A stretch of DNA of 63,039 nucleotides from Anaerococcus vaginalis ATCC 51170 (GCF_000163295.1 NZ_GG700527.1:1009695-1072733); one strand, 5' to 3'. Positions 1 to 8,588 are shown, counted from the stretch's first letter. Numbers and translations are program-made. Notes: a model not told the origin generated them from the sequence alone.

Positions 1-117
1 GCCCTTCAAGATTCATTCGGAACAGCTTGTAACGTAACAGGCGATGGAGCAATAGCTCTTATGGTTACAGGAATTTTTGATAGAGTTCCAAAAGATCATA
101 AAGAAATTGAAGAATAA
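1..117 (+). CDS. Dicarboxylate/amino acid:cation symporter, C-terminal fragment
   Basis: The gene enters from the left edge, and only its last 38 codons and stop are visible. The fragment reads ALQDSFGTACNVTGDGAIAL and then a short charged tail ending KEIEE. The D-x-x-G-T-x-x-N-V-T-G-D signature is the conserved substrate/cation-binding segment near the C-terminus of the DAACS (GltP/SstT) family of Na+- or H+-coupled dicarboxylate and amino acid importers in the inner membrane. Substrate cannot be judged from this piece. A strong hairpin follows directly, so it is the last gene of its transcript and converges on the NhaC gene. Confidence 0.75.
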   Translation, partial: ALQDSFGTACNVTGDGAIALMVTGIFDRVPKDHKEIEE

Positions 118-118
118 A

Positions 119-152
119 AAATAATGCTATACTTTTTGTATAGCATTATTTT
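119..152. terminator. Bidirectional intrinsic terminator
   Basis: A perfect 12-bp inverted repeat (121-132 with 138-149) has a 5-nt T loop. It is flanked by A on the left and a T run on the right, so it can terminate both the plus-strand symporter gene and the minus-strand nhaC gene, which stops at 185. Confidence 0.85.
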
Positions 153-184
153 TTTGAAAGAAAAGCTTATTTAAATGGAGGATT

Positions 185-1738
185 TTAAAATGAAATTTCA
201 GGAGCTTTTCCCTCTTTTCTTAATTTATTTAATTGATTAATTGCATATTCTTCTACTTCTTTTGGAGCATGAGCCTTCTTTTTCATTTTTGTTTTTCCAA
301 AAACATTTGTGTAAGATCCATCTGCCCAAAATATATTTCTTTTAAAATACGCTGTTAATAGAGCATATATTGGATTTATTAAATTTACAAATGCAAATGG
401 GAAATAATAAAGAGGATTTACTCCCAAAGTTTTCATTTGATAAGCTCCACAAGCTGTCCATGGAAACATAACTGCCCACAAAGTGCCTGCATCTTCTAAA
501 GTTCTTGATAGGAAATTTCTTGAAAGACCCATATCATCATATTTATCTTCATAAAGTGGAGCTGGAACTCCAATGCCTAAAAATTGATCACACATAGTTG
601 CATCGCAAAAAACTGAAGTTGCCATTGTTGTAAAAACAAGTCCACCAACTGAATTAATTTTTTCTTTTAAGTGAGCAAATAATTTTTCAACAACTCCAGA
701 TTTTTCTAAAGCCCCTCCAAAAGACACGGCTAATAAAATTAAATTTATAGTCCACATTTGATTATCCATTCCTCCCTTTGCCAATGCTTGATCAACAAAA
801 GCATTTCCTGTTTCAATATCTGGACCATAGTGTAAAATTGAAAAAATTTTAGCAAGAGATCTTGGCTGTTGAAAAATTAAAGAAAAAATAATGCCAACTA
901 CAACAGAAATCATTACACCAGCCAAGCCTTCAATTCTTAATACACAAACTAAAATTATAATTGCAATCGGAAGTAAGACCAATGGATTTAAATTAAAATT
1001 ATTTGCAAGAGAAGTTTTTATGCCTTCTGCAATTGTTGGATCATAATTAACAACATTTGCCCTAAGTCCCAAAATTGTATATAAAATTAAAGAAATTATA
1101 AAAACTGGACCAGTTGTAGAAATCATTGCAGTAACGTGATCAAACAAACCAGTTTTTGAAACACCAGCTGCAAGATTTGTAGTATCTGATAAAGGAGAAA
1201 ATTTATCTCCAATATAAGCACCAGAAATTACCATACCAGCACTAATCGCTGGATTAATTCCCATTCCCTTTCCTATTGTCATAAATGCAATTCCAATTGT
1301 TGCTGTTGCAGTCCAAGAAGATCCACAAGCAAGACTTACAATCGCCGTTATGATACAACCAATTGGCAAAAATAATTTTGGATTTAATAAATCAAGCCCA
1401 TAATAAATAAGAGCTGGAATTGTTCCACTTATCATAAAAGAAGAAACCAAAAGCCCAACAGTAAGTAAAATTAAAATTGCATCAAGAGTTGTGCTAATCC
1501 TATTAATCATTCCATTAATCATATCTTTAAAAGAATGACCGCAAATCATTCCAACCAAACAAGCAACAATTATTCCACAAATTAAAGGCATGTGTGCCCC
1601 ATCATAAATAGATTCAAATTTTCCATCAACTTTTTCTTTTGCAAAAGCAAATACATAAATCATCAAAGACACCATAGTTATAATCGGCAAAATCGCTTCA
1701 AAAAAACTAGGTAGCCTAATTGATTTTTCTTTTTTCAT
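185..1738 (-). CDS. nhaC: Na+/H+ antiporter, NhaC family
   Basis: An inner-membrane antiporter of about 517 residues with roughly 11-12 hydrophobic segments. It would exchange Na+ for H+ or act on a related organic couple. The family signature segments are present, including SLACGSSWTATATIG, GAYIGDKFSPLSDTTNLAAG and the late SVFCDATMCDQFLGI region. The reading frame opens five codons earlier at 1753. I place the start at 1738 because an AAAGGA Shine-Dalgarno sits six bases before that ATG, while the upstream ATG has none. The gene is monocistronic: its own TTGACA-type promoter lies upstream and a shared terminator downstream. NhaC relatives include malate/lactate antiporters (MleN), so the exact substrate is uncertain. 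Confidence 0.88.
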   Translation of the reverse strand: MKKEKSIRLPSFFEAILPIITMVSLMIYVFAFAKEKVDGKFESIYDGAHMPLICGIIVACLVGMICGHSFKDMINGMINRISTTLDAILILLTVGLLVSSFMISGTIPALIYYGLDLLNPKLFLPIGCIITAIVSLACGSSWTATATIGIAFMTIGKGMGINPAISAGMVISGAYIGDKFSPLSDTTNLAAGVSKTGLFDHVTAMISTTGPVFIISLILYTILGLRANVVNYDPTIAEGIKTSLANNFNLNPLVLLPIAIIILVCVLRIEGLAGVMISVVVGIIFSLIFQQPRSLAKIFSILHYGPDIETGNAFVDQALAKGGMDNQMWTINLILLAVSFGGALEKSGVVEKLFAHLKEKINSVGGLVFTTMATSVFCDATMCDQFLGIGVPAPLYEDKYDDMGLSRNFLSRTLEDAGTLWAVMFPWTACGAYQMKTLGVNPLYYFPFAFVNLINPIYALLTAYFKRNIFWADGSYTNVFGKTKMKKKAHAPKEVEEYAINQLNKLRKEGKAPEISF

Positions 1739-1781
1739 ATTAATTCCTTTCATAGTAAATTATATTTTATTATAATGCCTT

Positions 1782-1807
1782 GATAAAATTATATGTTAAA
1801 TTTTATC
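1782..1807. repeat. 9-bp perfect inverted repeat in the nhaC leader
   Basis: GATAAAATT (1782-1790) and AATTTTATC (1799-1807) are separated by 8 nt. They lie just downstream of the predicted nhaC -10 box, at or next to the transcription start. The position fits an operator or a small leader hairpin; no regulator can be named. Confidence 0.5.
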
Positions 1808-1815
1808 GTATAATT

Positions 1816-1844
1816 ATTTTACAATATCAAGAGCTTATTGTCAA
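1816..1844 (-). promoter_or_regulatory. Sigma-A type promoter for nhaC
   Basis: On the minus strand TTGACA (1839-1844) is followed after 17 nt by TAAAAT (1816-1821). Both boxes are near consensus with optimal spacing, about 80 nt upstream of the nhaC start. Confidence 0.75.
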
Positions 1845-1854
1845 TTTTGATTTT

Positions 1855-1893
1855 AATTATTTTATTTTATTATCTAGATAAAGTAAAATAATT
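1855..1893. repeat. Long AT-rich palindrome upstream of the nhaC promoter
   Basis: A 39-nt near-palindrome has 10-bp outer arms (1855-1864 and 1884-1893) and a perfect 12-bp core TTATCTAGATAA (1870-1881). It sits just upstream of the nhaC -35 box. It has no T tract suited to termination, so an upstream regulator site is more likely. The rest of the 1739-2141 gap is AT-rich with another imperfect inverted repeat (2003-2036) and no gene that I can see. Confidence 0.4.
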
Positions 1894-2063
1894 AAATCAT
1901 TTACTCCTCCAAATAAATGACTTAAAAATATTTTTATTTTAACAGGCAAGTTAAATTTTTAATATAAATAAGAATAAATTTTTTTCTCTTAAAAATTTCA
2001 GTAAGCTTTAAAAATTTTAAAAATTCTTAAAAGCTTTCAATTTATTTTATTTTTTGACTATTT

Positions 2064-2119
2064 GCATAAAAAAAGGACTATAGAAAAATTATTAATAATC
2101 ATAATTTACCTACAGTCCC
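2064..2119 (-). terminator. Terminator after the ABC exporter operon
   Basis: On the minus strand GGGACTGTAG (2110-2119) pairs with the segment at 2075-2083, with G-U pairs allowed. The loop is long and AT-rich with its own small inverted repeat, and a T7 run follows. It lies just past the DUF2871 gene stop and resembles several other terminators in this window. Confidence 0.75.
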
Positions 2120-2141
2120 TTTTAATTTTCATTTGTAATTT

Positions 2142-2555
2142 TTATTTTGCAATAGATTTTAAAGATTTAAATAAAAAGTAAAATGCTACTGCCATCAATA
2201 CGTGAAATACTCCTGCAATTCCTGAAATTGACATATTCATTGCTTTTGTCAATTGGCTTGCGTTAACTTGTGTTAGGCCTCTTACAAACATTGTAAGAGT
2301 TGTTCCTACTAGAGCAATGTTATAAACTTTATAAAATCTTGAAAAACTTTTTGTTTTTATTAAATCTTCTTTGTTGTAAGCGTAAGCTCCTATTATCAAA
2401 AATACTAACATTCCCAAAACTAAAACGTGAGGATGTACTTTTGAAAGACTTGTTAGTCCTGTAAATCCTTTAAATTTTGTATATTCTCTATAAAATACTC
2501 CTGCTATCAAGCCATAAATCATATAAAACATTGCTGTGTTAATAATTTTTTTCAT
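2142..2555 (-). CDS. DUF2871-family membrane protein
   Basis: A small integral membrane protein of 137 residues with four predicted transmembrane helices (about 5-25, 42-60, 76-95 and 108-131). Short polar loops include KVHPHVLVLGM, in which two histidines border the second helix. It resembles the DUF2871 family, which has no established function. It is the last gene of the MarR/ABC exporter operon, 12 nt after the second ABC subunit, with a good AAAAGGAG ribosome site. That linkage suggests a role in export or in the same stress response, but the sequence does not prove it. Confidence 0.75.
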   Translation of the reverse strand: MKKIINTAMFYMIYGLIAGVFYREYTKFKGFTGLTSLSKVHPHVLVLGMLVFLIIGAYAYNKEDLIKTKSFSRFYKVYNIALVGTTLTMFVRGLTQVNASQLTKAMNMSISGIAGVFHVLMAVAFYFLFKSLKSIAK

Positions 2556-2567
2556 TTATTTCTCCTT

Positions 2568-4601
2568 TTATAGACTAAATTGTGAATTGTAAAGATCAGC
2601 GTAGAATCCATTTTTTTCCATCAATTGTTCATGATTTCCTTGTTCAATTATATTTCCCTCATCCATTACCAAAATCAAATCTGCGTTTTTGATTGTTGAT
2701 AATCTGTGGGCAATTATAAATGATGTTCTTCCTTGTGCTAATTTATCCATTGCTTCTTGAACTAATTCTTCACTTCTTGTATCTACGTTTGATGTTGCTT
2801 CATCTAAAATCAAAAATGGTTTGTCATCGATCATAGCTCTTGCAATTGTAAGAAGTTGCCTTTGTCCTTGGGATACTGAATCGTCATCATCAATTTTTGA
2901 ATCCAATCCTTTTGGTAAAGTTTTTATAAAATGGTCTAAGCTTACAGATTTTATTACATTTTTTAATCTTTTTTCTGAAATATCTTTTCTATTAAATAAA
3001 ATATTTTCTCTAATTGTTCCTTTAAATAACCAAGTATCTTGCAAAACCATGGTAAATAAATCGTGGATGTTTTCTCTTTTTAAATCATTTATTGATTTTC
3101 CATCAATAATAATATCTCCCTTATTTATTTGGTAAAATTTCATTAAAAGATTTACCATAGTTGTTTTACCAGCTCCTGTTGGTCCAACTATTGCAACTTT
3201 TTGTCCTTTTTTAATATCAGCTGAAAAATTTGTAATAGTTGGTTTTTTATTTCCATCATAAGTAAATTCAACATTTTTAAATTCAATATTTCCTACAGAT
3301 TTTTGTGGATCTAAATATTCAGTTTTTTCTTTTTCATCATCCATTTCTTTTTCATCAAGAAATTCAAAAACTCTCTCACTACTTGCTGCTGTTGATTGAA
3401 TTGATGTCATAGCTTGTCCGATTTGTGAAAGTGGAGATGTAAATAATCTAACGTAAGACATAAAAGCAACAATTACTCCAAAAGTAATTTTCCCCTTTAT
3501 TGTCAAAACAGCCCCTACAATACAAATTGCAACGTAGCCCAAATTTCCAATAAAAATCATTAAAGGCATCATTAATCCTGACAAAAATTGACTCATCTGA
3601 TTTGCTTTATAAACATCATAATTAGCCTTATCAAATTTATCTAGAACATAATTTTTGGCATTGTATGATTTTACAATATTTAAACCGGAATAAACTTCTT
3701 CAATGTGTCCATTCAATTTTCCAAGTGATTTTTGTCGCATTGAAAAATATTTTTGACTTTTACCAATTATCAAAAACATAAATATAAAACCAAATGTGCT
3801 TGAAACAATTGCAGTTACTGCCATTTGCCAATTTGTGTAAAACATCATTATAATTGTTCCTAAAAATTGAACGATTGATGAGAAAAGACTTGCCAACGAT
3901 TGGTTCATTGATTGGGCAATTGTATCAACATCATTTGTAACTCTTGATAAAATATCTCCAACTGAATTTTTATCAAAAAATGTCAATGGCAGTCTATTAA
4001 TTTTTTCAGAAATTGAATTTCTTAGTTTTTTTGCAAATCTATTTGCAACTTCTGTCATTGAAATGGACTGGATAAAGGTAAAAAATGAGCTTATAAAATA
4101 TAAAAGCGCAACTACAATCGCAATATTTTTTATTTTTTCCAAATCCATTTTTGGTTCAATTACTTTTTTTATTGATTTTGGGAATGATTCCAATTTTTTT
4201 AGCTCTTTTAGCTGATCTTCTTTGGATAAATTTTTCATATCCATATTTTTTCCTTGGTTTTTTTGCATTATTTTTGCAAATTCCATTTGATCTTCTACAC
4301 TAATTTCAACTCCATCTATTGTTATTGAGACAAGACCTCTATTTTTCATTCCTTTTTGAATATTTTTAGCTATTGGTTCAATATTTTCTACTCTTGGTCT
4401 AATTCCAAGAGAAATTTCATCAACCATATCGGATAATTTATTTGGAGTAATTATTGTTAAAATTGAACCAAGGATAGCAAGCACAATGCTAAGTCCTATT
4501 AAAAATTTAAATTCTTTTAATTCTTTTGTTAATCTTTTTATTGATGACTTTAAATCTTTTGGTTTTTCAATTTTCCCTCTTACATTTCCATGTCTAGCCA
4601 T
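2568..4601 (-). CDS. Heterodimeric ABC exporter, catalytically complete subunit
   Basis: A fused transmembrane plus nucleotide-binding half-transporter of about 677 residues. A long hydrophilic insertion (about 55-155) lies between helices 1 and 2 on the outer face. The NBD has Walker A GPTGAGKTT (about 472), Q-loop LQDTW, a signature VSQGQ instead of LSGGQ (about 574), Walker B LILDEATS with the catalytic Glu (about 596), and H-loop IIAHR (about 628). The start at 4601 follows GAGGAGG; the GTG at 4619 lies inside that ribosome site and is rejected. It overlaps the upstream subunit by 8 nt, which fits translational coupling. The pair most likely exports drugs, lipids or peptides. The substrate is unknown. 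Confidence 0.92.
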   Translation of the reverse strand: MARHGNVRGKIEKPKDLKSSIKRLTKELKEFKFLIGLSIVLAILGSILTIITPNKLSDMVDEISLGIRPRVENIEPIAKNIQKGMKNRGLVSITIDGVEISVEDQMEFAKIMQKNQGKNMDMKNLSKEDQLKELKKLESFPKSIKKVIEPKMDLEKIKNIAIVVALLYFISSFFTFIQSISMTEVANRFAKKLRNSISEKINRLPLTFFDKNSVGDILSRVTNDVDTIAQSMNQSLASLFSSIVQFLGTIIMMFYTNWQMAVTAIVSSTFGFIFMFLIIGKSQKYFSMRQKSLGKLNGHIEEVYSGLNIVKSYNAKNYVLDKFDKANYDVYKANQMSQFLSGLMMPLMIFIGNLGYVAICIVGAVLTIKGKITFGVIVAFMSYVRLFTSPLSQIGQAMTSIQSTAASSERVFEFLDEKEMDDEKEKTEYLDPQKSVGNIEFKNVEFTYDGNKKPTITNFSADIKKGQKVAIVGPTGAGKTTMVNLLMKFYQINKGDIIIDGKSINDLKRENIHDLFTMVLQDTWLFKGTIRENILFNRKDISEKRLKNVIKSVSLDHFIKTLPKGLDSKIDDDDSVSQGQRQLLTIARAMIDDKPFLILDEATSNVDTRSEELVQEAMDKLAQGRTSFIIAHRLSTIKNADLILVMDEGNIIEQGNHEQLMEKNGFYADLYNSQFSL

Positions 4602-6354
4602 TATATAATTCCTCCTCACTTAGTTGGGATAAGGCAATTTCCCTATAAACATCACAGTTTTCTAATAATTCTTTGTGGCGTCCTTTTCCAACTATTTTTC
4701 CTTGATCTAAAACTATTATTTCATCTGCATTCATAATAGTTCCAATCCTTTGAGCAACTATTAATTTGGTAGAATTTTCTGTAGATTTTTTTAATTCATT
4801 TCTCAAAATCGCATCTGTTTTGTAATCAAGCGCTGAGAATGAATCATCGAAGATAAATATTTCAGGATCTTTTGCTATTGCTCTAGCAATAGATAATCTT
4901 TGTTTTTGTCCTCCAGAAATATTTGTACCACTTTGAGCTATCATAGATTTTTTGCCATCGTCCATTTTATTTACAAACTCACTTGCTTGAGCAATTTCTA
5001 ATGCCTTATCTATATCTTTATCACTAATTTCCTTTAATCCTTCTCCAAAATTTATATTATTTTCTATGCTTTCATTGAATAAAAATGCTTTTTGTGAAAC
5101 ATAGCCTAATTTATTATATAAATCTTTTAATGGATAATCTCTAACATCAATCCCATCTACTAAAATTTTTCCGCCACTTACATCGTAAAATCTTGGAATA
5201 AGATTTATCAAAGTAGATTTTCCTGACCCAGTTGAGCCGATAAAGGCAACAGTTTCTCCCCTATTTGCTGTAAAAGAAATATTTTCTAAAACTGCTTCTT
5301 CTGCATCAGGATATGAGAAATATACATTTTGAAATTCTACCTTACCTCTAATTCCATTATCTTTATAAGATTTTTTCCCATCTTCTATTTGAATTTTTGT
5401 ATTTAAAACTTCATTAATACGATCTGCTGATACATTTGCTCTTGGTAGCATCATAAAAATAAAGGCTAACATTAAAAATGACATAATAACTTGCATAGCA
5501 TAAGATGAAAATACAACCATATTTCCAAATAATTCAATTTTTTCTGCAATCATTGCCCCATCAATTAATCTTGAGCCAATAAAATAAATTGCCAAAGCCA
5601 AAAAATTCATTACAAAAAACATAATTGGCATCATTAAAGCAAACATTTTTTGGTTAAAAGTTTGTAAATTTGTCAAATCTGCATTTACTTCTTCAAATTT
5701 TTCTTCTTGATATTTTTCAGCATTAAAGGCTCTAATAACTCTAATTCCAATTAAATTTTCTCTAGTAACCCTATTTAATTTATCAATTAAATTTTGAACT
5801 AATTTAAATTTTGGAACTACAATCGCCATTATTATTCCTACAACAACCAATAAAAATACTACAGCAACGCTTGTAGCAGCTGACCATTGCCAGCTTTTAT
5901 CAAGAATTTTATTTATAGCCCAAATTGCAGTTATTGGCGATTTAATTAACATTTGTAAGCCCATAGCCAAAAACATTTGTACCTGGGTTATATCATTTGT
6001 ATTTCTTGTAATAAGGCTTGGCGTAGAAAATTCATTTATTTCCTCACTCGAAAAACTTGTAACCTTATCAAATAATTTTCTTCCAACATTTTTTGAAAAT
6101 CTGGCAGAAACCGTAGAAATCAAATAACCAGTAATAACAGCACTAAGCATTGAGCCAAAGGCGCAAGCCATCATGTAGCCACCGTATTTTAAAACTTCAT
6201 CAAGCTCACTTACTTCAGATTGAACCAACACCGTAATCTTTGACATATAATCAGGCATTTTCAAATCTAAATAAACTTGAAAGACAATAAAAATTATGGC
6301 TATTAAACCATAAATTATGTCTATTTTTTTCAAATTTTTAAATAATTTTATCAT
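4594..6354 (-). CDS. Heterodimeric ABC exporter, degenerate-site subunit
   Basis: A 586-residue half-transporter with six transmembrane helices followed by an NBD. Walker A GSTGSGKST (about 373) and signature ISGGQ (about 480) are canonical. Walker B ends IFIFDD, with Asp in place of the catalytic Glu, and the H-loop reads IVAQR, with Gln in place of His. This asymmetry is the hallmark of TM287/288- and BmrCD-type heterodimers, where one ATP site is hydrolytically weak. The complete partner is encoded immediately downstream. The start overlaps the end of the marR gene by 17 nt, so all three proteins are probably made from one message. Confidence 0.93.
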   Translation of the reverse strand: MIKLFKNLKKIDIIYGLIAIIFIVFQVYLDLKMPDYMSKITVLVQSEVSELDEVLKYGGYMMACAFGSMLSAVITGYLISTVSARFSKNVGRKLFDKVTSFSSEEINEFSTPSLITRNTNDITQVQMFLAMGLQMLIKSPITAIWAINKILDKSWQWSAATSVAVVFLLVVVGIIMAIVVPKFKLVQNLIDKLNRVTRENLIGIRVIRAFNAEKYQEEKFEEVNADLTNLQTFNQKMFALMMPIMFFVMNFLALAIYFIGSRLIDGAMIAEKIELFGNMVVFSSYAMQVIMSFLMLAFIFMMLPRANVSADRINEVLNTKIQIEDGKKSYKDNGIRGKVEFQNVYFSYPDAEEAVLENISFTANRGETVAFIGSTGSGKSTLINLIPRFYDVSGGKILVDGIDVRDYPLKDLYNKLGYVSQKAFLFNESIENNINFGEGLKEISDKDIDKALEIAQASEFVNKMDDGKKSMIAQSGTNISGGQKQRLSIARAIAKDPEIFIFDDSFSALDYKTDAILRNELKKSTENSTKLIVAQRIGTIMNADEIIVLDQGKIVGKGRHKELLENCDVYREIALSQLSEEELYNG

Positions 6355-6811
6355 TATTCATATCTCCATTATAATTTTCAATATTAATAATCATCTTATC
6401 AATAACATTACTAAATATTTCTAAATCTTTCTTTTCTATATCTTTTGTAGCTATCTTTTCAATATCTCTCAAGTGATTTAAACCTTTTTGATACCTTTTT
6501 ATAGCCAAATCTGTAAGAATAATTTTTTTAGATCTCAAATCCTTTTTATCAGTTTCTCTTACAATATATTTATTTGCTTCCATTTTTTTCAAAATATTCG
6601 ATATTGTAGCTCGTCTTAGATTGAGAACTTCTTCTAAATCTCTTTGAAAAACATCCCCTTCTTTATTTTCTATCAAATACGAAAAAATTTTTACTTGAGT
6701 TGGATTTGCTACATTAGAATGGTCGTGTTCTGCACAGTTTTTTAATTCTGACATTTTTCTAATCATACAAATATCCAAATCTTTTATTTTTTTTAAAATT
6801 CCTTCTTGCAA
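6338..6811 (-). CDS. MarR-family transcriptional regulator
   Basis: A winged-helix regulator of 157 residues. The recognition region QRDLEEVLNLRRATISNILKKMEANKYIVRE is typical, followed by a wing rich in KKDLRSKKI. It starts with TTG at 6811: a perfect AAGGAGG lies at the right distance and no in-frame ATG near it is as well placed. It heads the operon with the two ABC subunits and DUF2871. By family rule it represses its own operon and is released by a ligand or by substrate of the pump. The N-terminal stretch CMIRKMSELKNCAEH has two Cys that could sense redox or metal, but this is only a possibility. Confidence 0.9.
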   Translation of the reverse strand: MQEGILKKIKDLDICMIRKMSELKNCAEHDHSNVANPTQVKIFSYLIENKEGDVFQRDLEEVLNLRRATISNILKKMEANKYIVRETDKKDLRSKKIILTDLAIKRYQKGLNHLRDIEKIATKDIEKKDLEIFSNVIDKMIINIENYNGDMNNDKII

Positions 6812-6832
6812 AATTTCCTCCTTGACGAAAAA

Positions 6833-6860
6833 ATTATACTTTGAGAATTTTAATTGTCAA
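6833..6860 (-). promoter_or_regulatory. Promoter of the marR-ABC operon
   Basis: On the minus strand TTGACA (6855-6860), 16 nt, TATAAT (6833-6838). An imperfect AAAATT/AATTTT inverted repeat lies between and over the boxes and would be a natural place for MarR to bind. That last point is inference. Confidence 0.8.
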
Positions 6861-6880
6861 CTAGCTAACATTATTTTCAT

Positions 6881-6930
6881 TAAAATATCCACCCATACCT
6901 TTTAAATAATTTTCAAAAAATATAGGTGGA
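6881..6930 (-). terminator. Terminator after the thioesterase gene
   Basis: A ten-pair stem (6921-6930 with 6888-6897, one G-U pair) has a 23-nt loop and is followed by TATTTTAA on the minus strand. It begins a few bases past the thioesterase stop. Confidence 0.65.
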
Positions 6931-6936
6931 TTTATT

Positions 6937-7419
6937 TTACATATTATCTTTTACTTTAACTGCAACCATTTTTGCCTTTGCTCTAATTTCTCCTTTGGCT
7001 AACAATTCCATGTTAATAATTGCTTTTCTTTCGCCAATTTCTTCAAGCTTTGCTATTACTTCAATCTCTTCATTCATAGGAGTTGGTTTTTTAAAATCAA
7101 CTTCAAGTCTTGCTGTTATAAATCTTCCTATTAATGTATTTTCATCAAATTCCAATCCCTTGTTGATATGAGCAAAATAAGCTGCTGAAGCTGTGCCATG
7201 ACAATCAAAAATCATTGCAATCATTCCACCAAAAAGATTTTGAGGCACTCCACCCGTATACATTTCATTTGGAATAATTTTTGCCCTTACAGTTTTTTTA
7301 TCATCACTTGGGAAAGATTTTAAATGTAATCCCTTATCATTTTTTGGTCCACAACCCCAACAATGTTGAAATCTTTCGCCATAAGTTTCTTGTATAGAAA
7401 TTTTTTTTGCATCTTTCAT
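6937..7419 (-). CDS. PaaI-like hotdog-fold thioesterase
   Basis: 160 residues. The N-terminal motif HCWGCGPKNDKGLHLK and the following YTGGVPQNLFGGMIAMIFDCHGTASA match hotdog-fold proteins of the PaaI/YbgC type, where the GG-x-I/V segment precedes the central helix. The C-terminal half (ARLEVDFKKPTP, GEIRAKAKMVAVK) completes the hotdog sheet. These enzymes hydrolyse acyl-CoA or related thioesters in the cytosol; the substrate is unknown. It lies 9 nt after the HEALH-motif gene, has a clear AAGGAG site, and is followed by its own terminator, so the two form an operon. Confidence 0.8.
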   Translation of the reverse strand: MKDAKKISIQETYGERFQHCWGCGPKNDKGLHLKSFPSDDKKTVRAKIIPNEMYTGGVPQNLFGGMIAMIFDCHGTASAAYFAHINKGLEFDENTLIGRFITARLEVDFKKPTPMNEEIEVIAKLEEIGERKAIINMELLAKGEIRAKAKMVAVKVKDNM

Positions 7420-7428
7420 AAAATCTCC

Positions 7429-8469
7429 TTAATTTAAATTTTCTTTTATAATGCTATATAAACTTATATCTTTTTTACCCTTATTATTTAATTTTTCTTG
7501 CCAATTTTCAACTTCAATTTTATCAAAATATTGGCACAAAAGTGCTCCAGATTCGTAAACTATTTTTTCTCCGATTATACTTTGATTAATTTGTCCTTTT
7601 TTTATTGTTGGAACTATTTCATCAAATTTTACATTTTTAGTATTATCAAAATACAAAATCCCATAATCATATCCAACAATTTTTGCTGCTTTTATCGATA
7701 CATAATTTGCAGCTCCTTCCATTGTTTCTTCAAAAATTTCAGCTTGAATTTTTTCAGGATCAGTTTTTTCAAATCGTTCATCCATTACCTTCAAATATTC
7801 TTTACCCAAATTTTTTAAAATATTTACATCAGCATTTTCATCAAGAGCATTTTTAATTTTTCCTAAAATTTTATACTCCTTATCCAACAAATCCAATTCC
7901 TTATCATTGTAAGAATATCCCCTAAAAGTGATATTATCCCAATCTTTTTGCATATAATAATGCAAAGCCTCATGGCTTAGAAAAGGCAAAAAATGTAATG
8001 ATGAAAATTTTTTATTTATTGAATCTTTGTCATATTTTACATAAAAAATATTATCCCTTCCCAAAATTTTATAATTTTTATCTTTAGTATTAAAATTTCC
8101 AATTAAATACTCAAATCTTTTTGGATACAATTTAGAAATCCTATAAATATTTATTTTATCTTCTTTGGTCTTTATTTTTTTAGCAAAAATTGACTTTATA
8201 TTTTTATCCTTAGTAAGCAAATAAAAATTTCCTAGTACATTTTTATTGATTACTAATATATCCTTATCTTCAAGCCTATAATCTTTCCATAATTTTTCAT
8301 CACTTTCTTGAAATTTATTGTATTCTTGTATAACTTCCCTATCCAGTTTTGGCAAATTATCAAAATCAGTTTTCAAAAATTTATTTGTCCCTAAACTTAT
8401 AATAAAACCTATAAAAACAATTATCAAAATATATTTTAATTTTTTAAATTTTTTTTCTTTCTTTTTCAT
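7429..8469 (-). CDS. Membrane-anchored protein with a HEALH zinc-peptidase motif
   Basis: 346 residues that I cannot assign to a named family. A lysine-rich N-terminus and one transmembrane helix (about 12-30) give a type II anchor with the rest outside. PFLSHEALHYY carries a perfect HExxH (residues 166-170) at the end of a hydrophobic run. EETMEGAANYV (about 247-257) could supply the third, glutamate ligand of a gluzincin-like metallopeptidase. The spacing of about 80 residues is longer than in thermolysin but seen in other families. It is followed within 9 nt by the thioesterase gene. A protease role is inferred from the motif, not shown. Start: ATG after AAAGGATG. Confidence 0.6.
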   Translation of the reverse strand: MKKKEKKFKKLKYILIIVFIGFIISLGTNKFLKTDFDNLPKLDREVIQEYNKFQESDEKLWKDYRLEDKDILVINKNVLGNFYLLTKDKNIKSIFAKKIKTKEDKINIYRISKLYPKRFEYLIGNFNTKDKNYKILGRDNIFYVKYDKDSINKKFSSLHFLPFLSHEALHYYMQKDWDNITFRGYSYNDKELDLLDKEYKILGKIKNALDENADVNILKNLGKEYLKVMDERFEKTDPEKIQAEIFEETMEGAANYVSIKAAKIVGYDYGILYFDNTKNVKFDEIVPTIKKGQINQSIIGEKIVYESGALLCQYFDKIEVENWQEKLNNKGKKDISLYSIIKENLN

Positions 8470-8561
8470 ATTTTCATCCTTTTTTTAAGACTTAGCTTTG
8501 TTAAAACCTATTTTATATTACAAAAATTCCACAAAAAAATCAAAATTTTTTAAAATAAAGA

Positions 8562-8588
8562 AATAAAAAAGCATCTAAATACAGATGC
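8562..8588 (-). terminator. Terminator after the ProXp-ala-like gene
   Basis: GCATCT (8571-8576) and AGATGC (8583-8588) form a compact stem with a 6-nt loop. Six T follow on the minus strand. It lies directly past the stop at 8596. Confidence 0.8.

Noticed and set aside
177-240. Plus-strand GGAGGA followed by an ATG and 16 codons (190-240)
   Set aside because: The ORF lies antisense to the end of nhaC, is only 16 codons and has no family feature. It could be a leftover of rearrangement, but a coding role is not supportable.
1898-1916. GGAGGAG plus ATG on the minus strand upstream of nhaC
   Set aside because: The ATG is followed by one codon and a stop, so it is at most a two-residue leader; nothing supports function.
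4602-4619. GTG start giving six extra residues to the second ABC subunit
   Set aside because: Those codons are the Shine-Dalgarno itself (GAGGAGG); the ATG at 4601 is correctly spaced.
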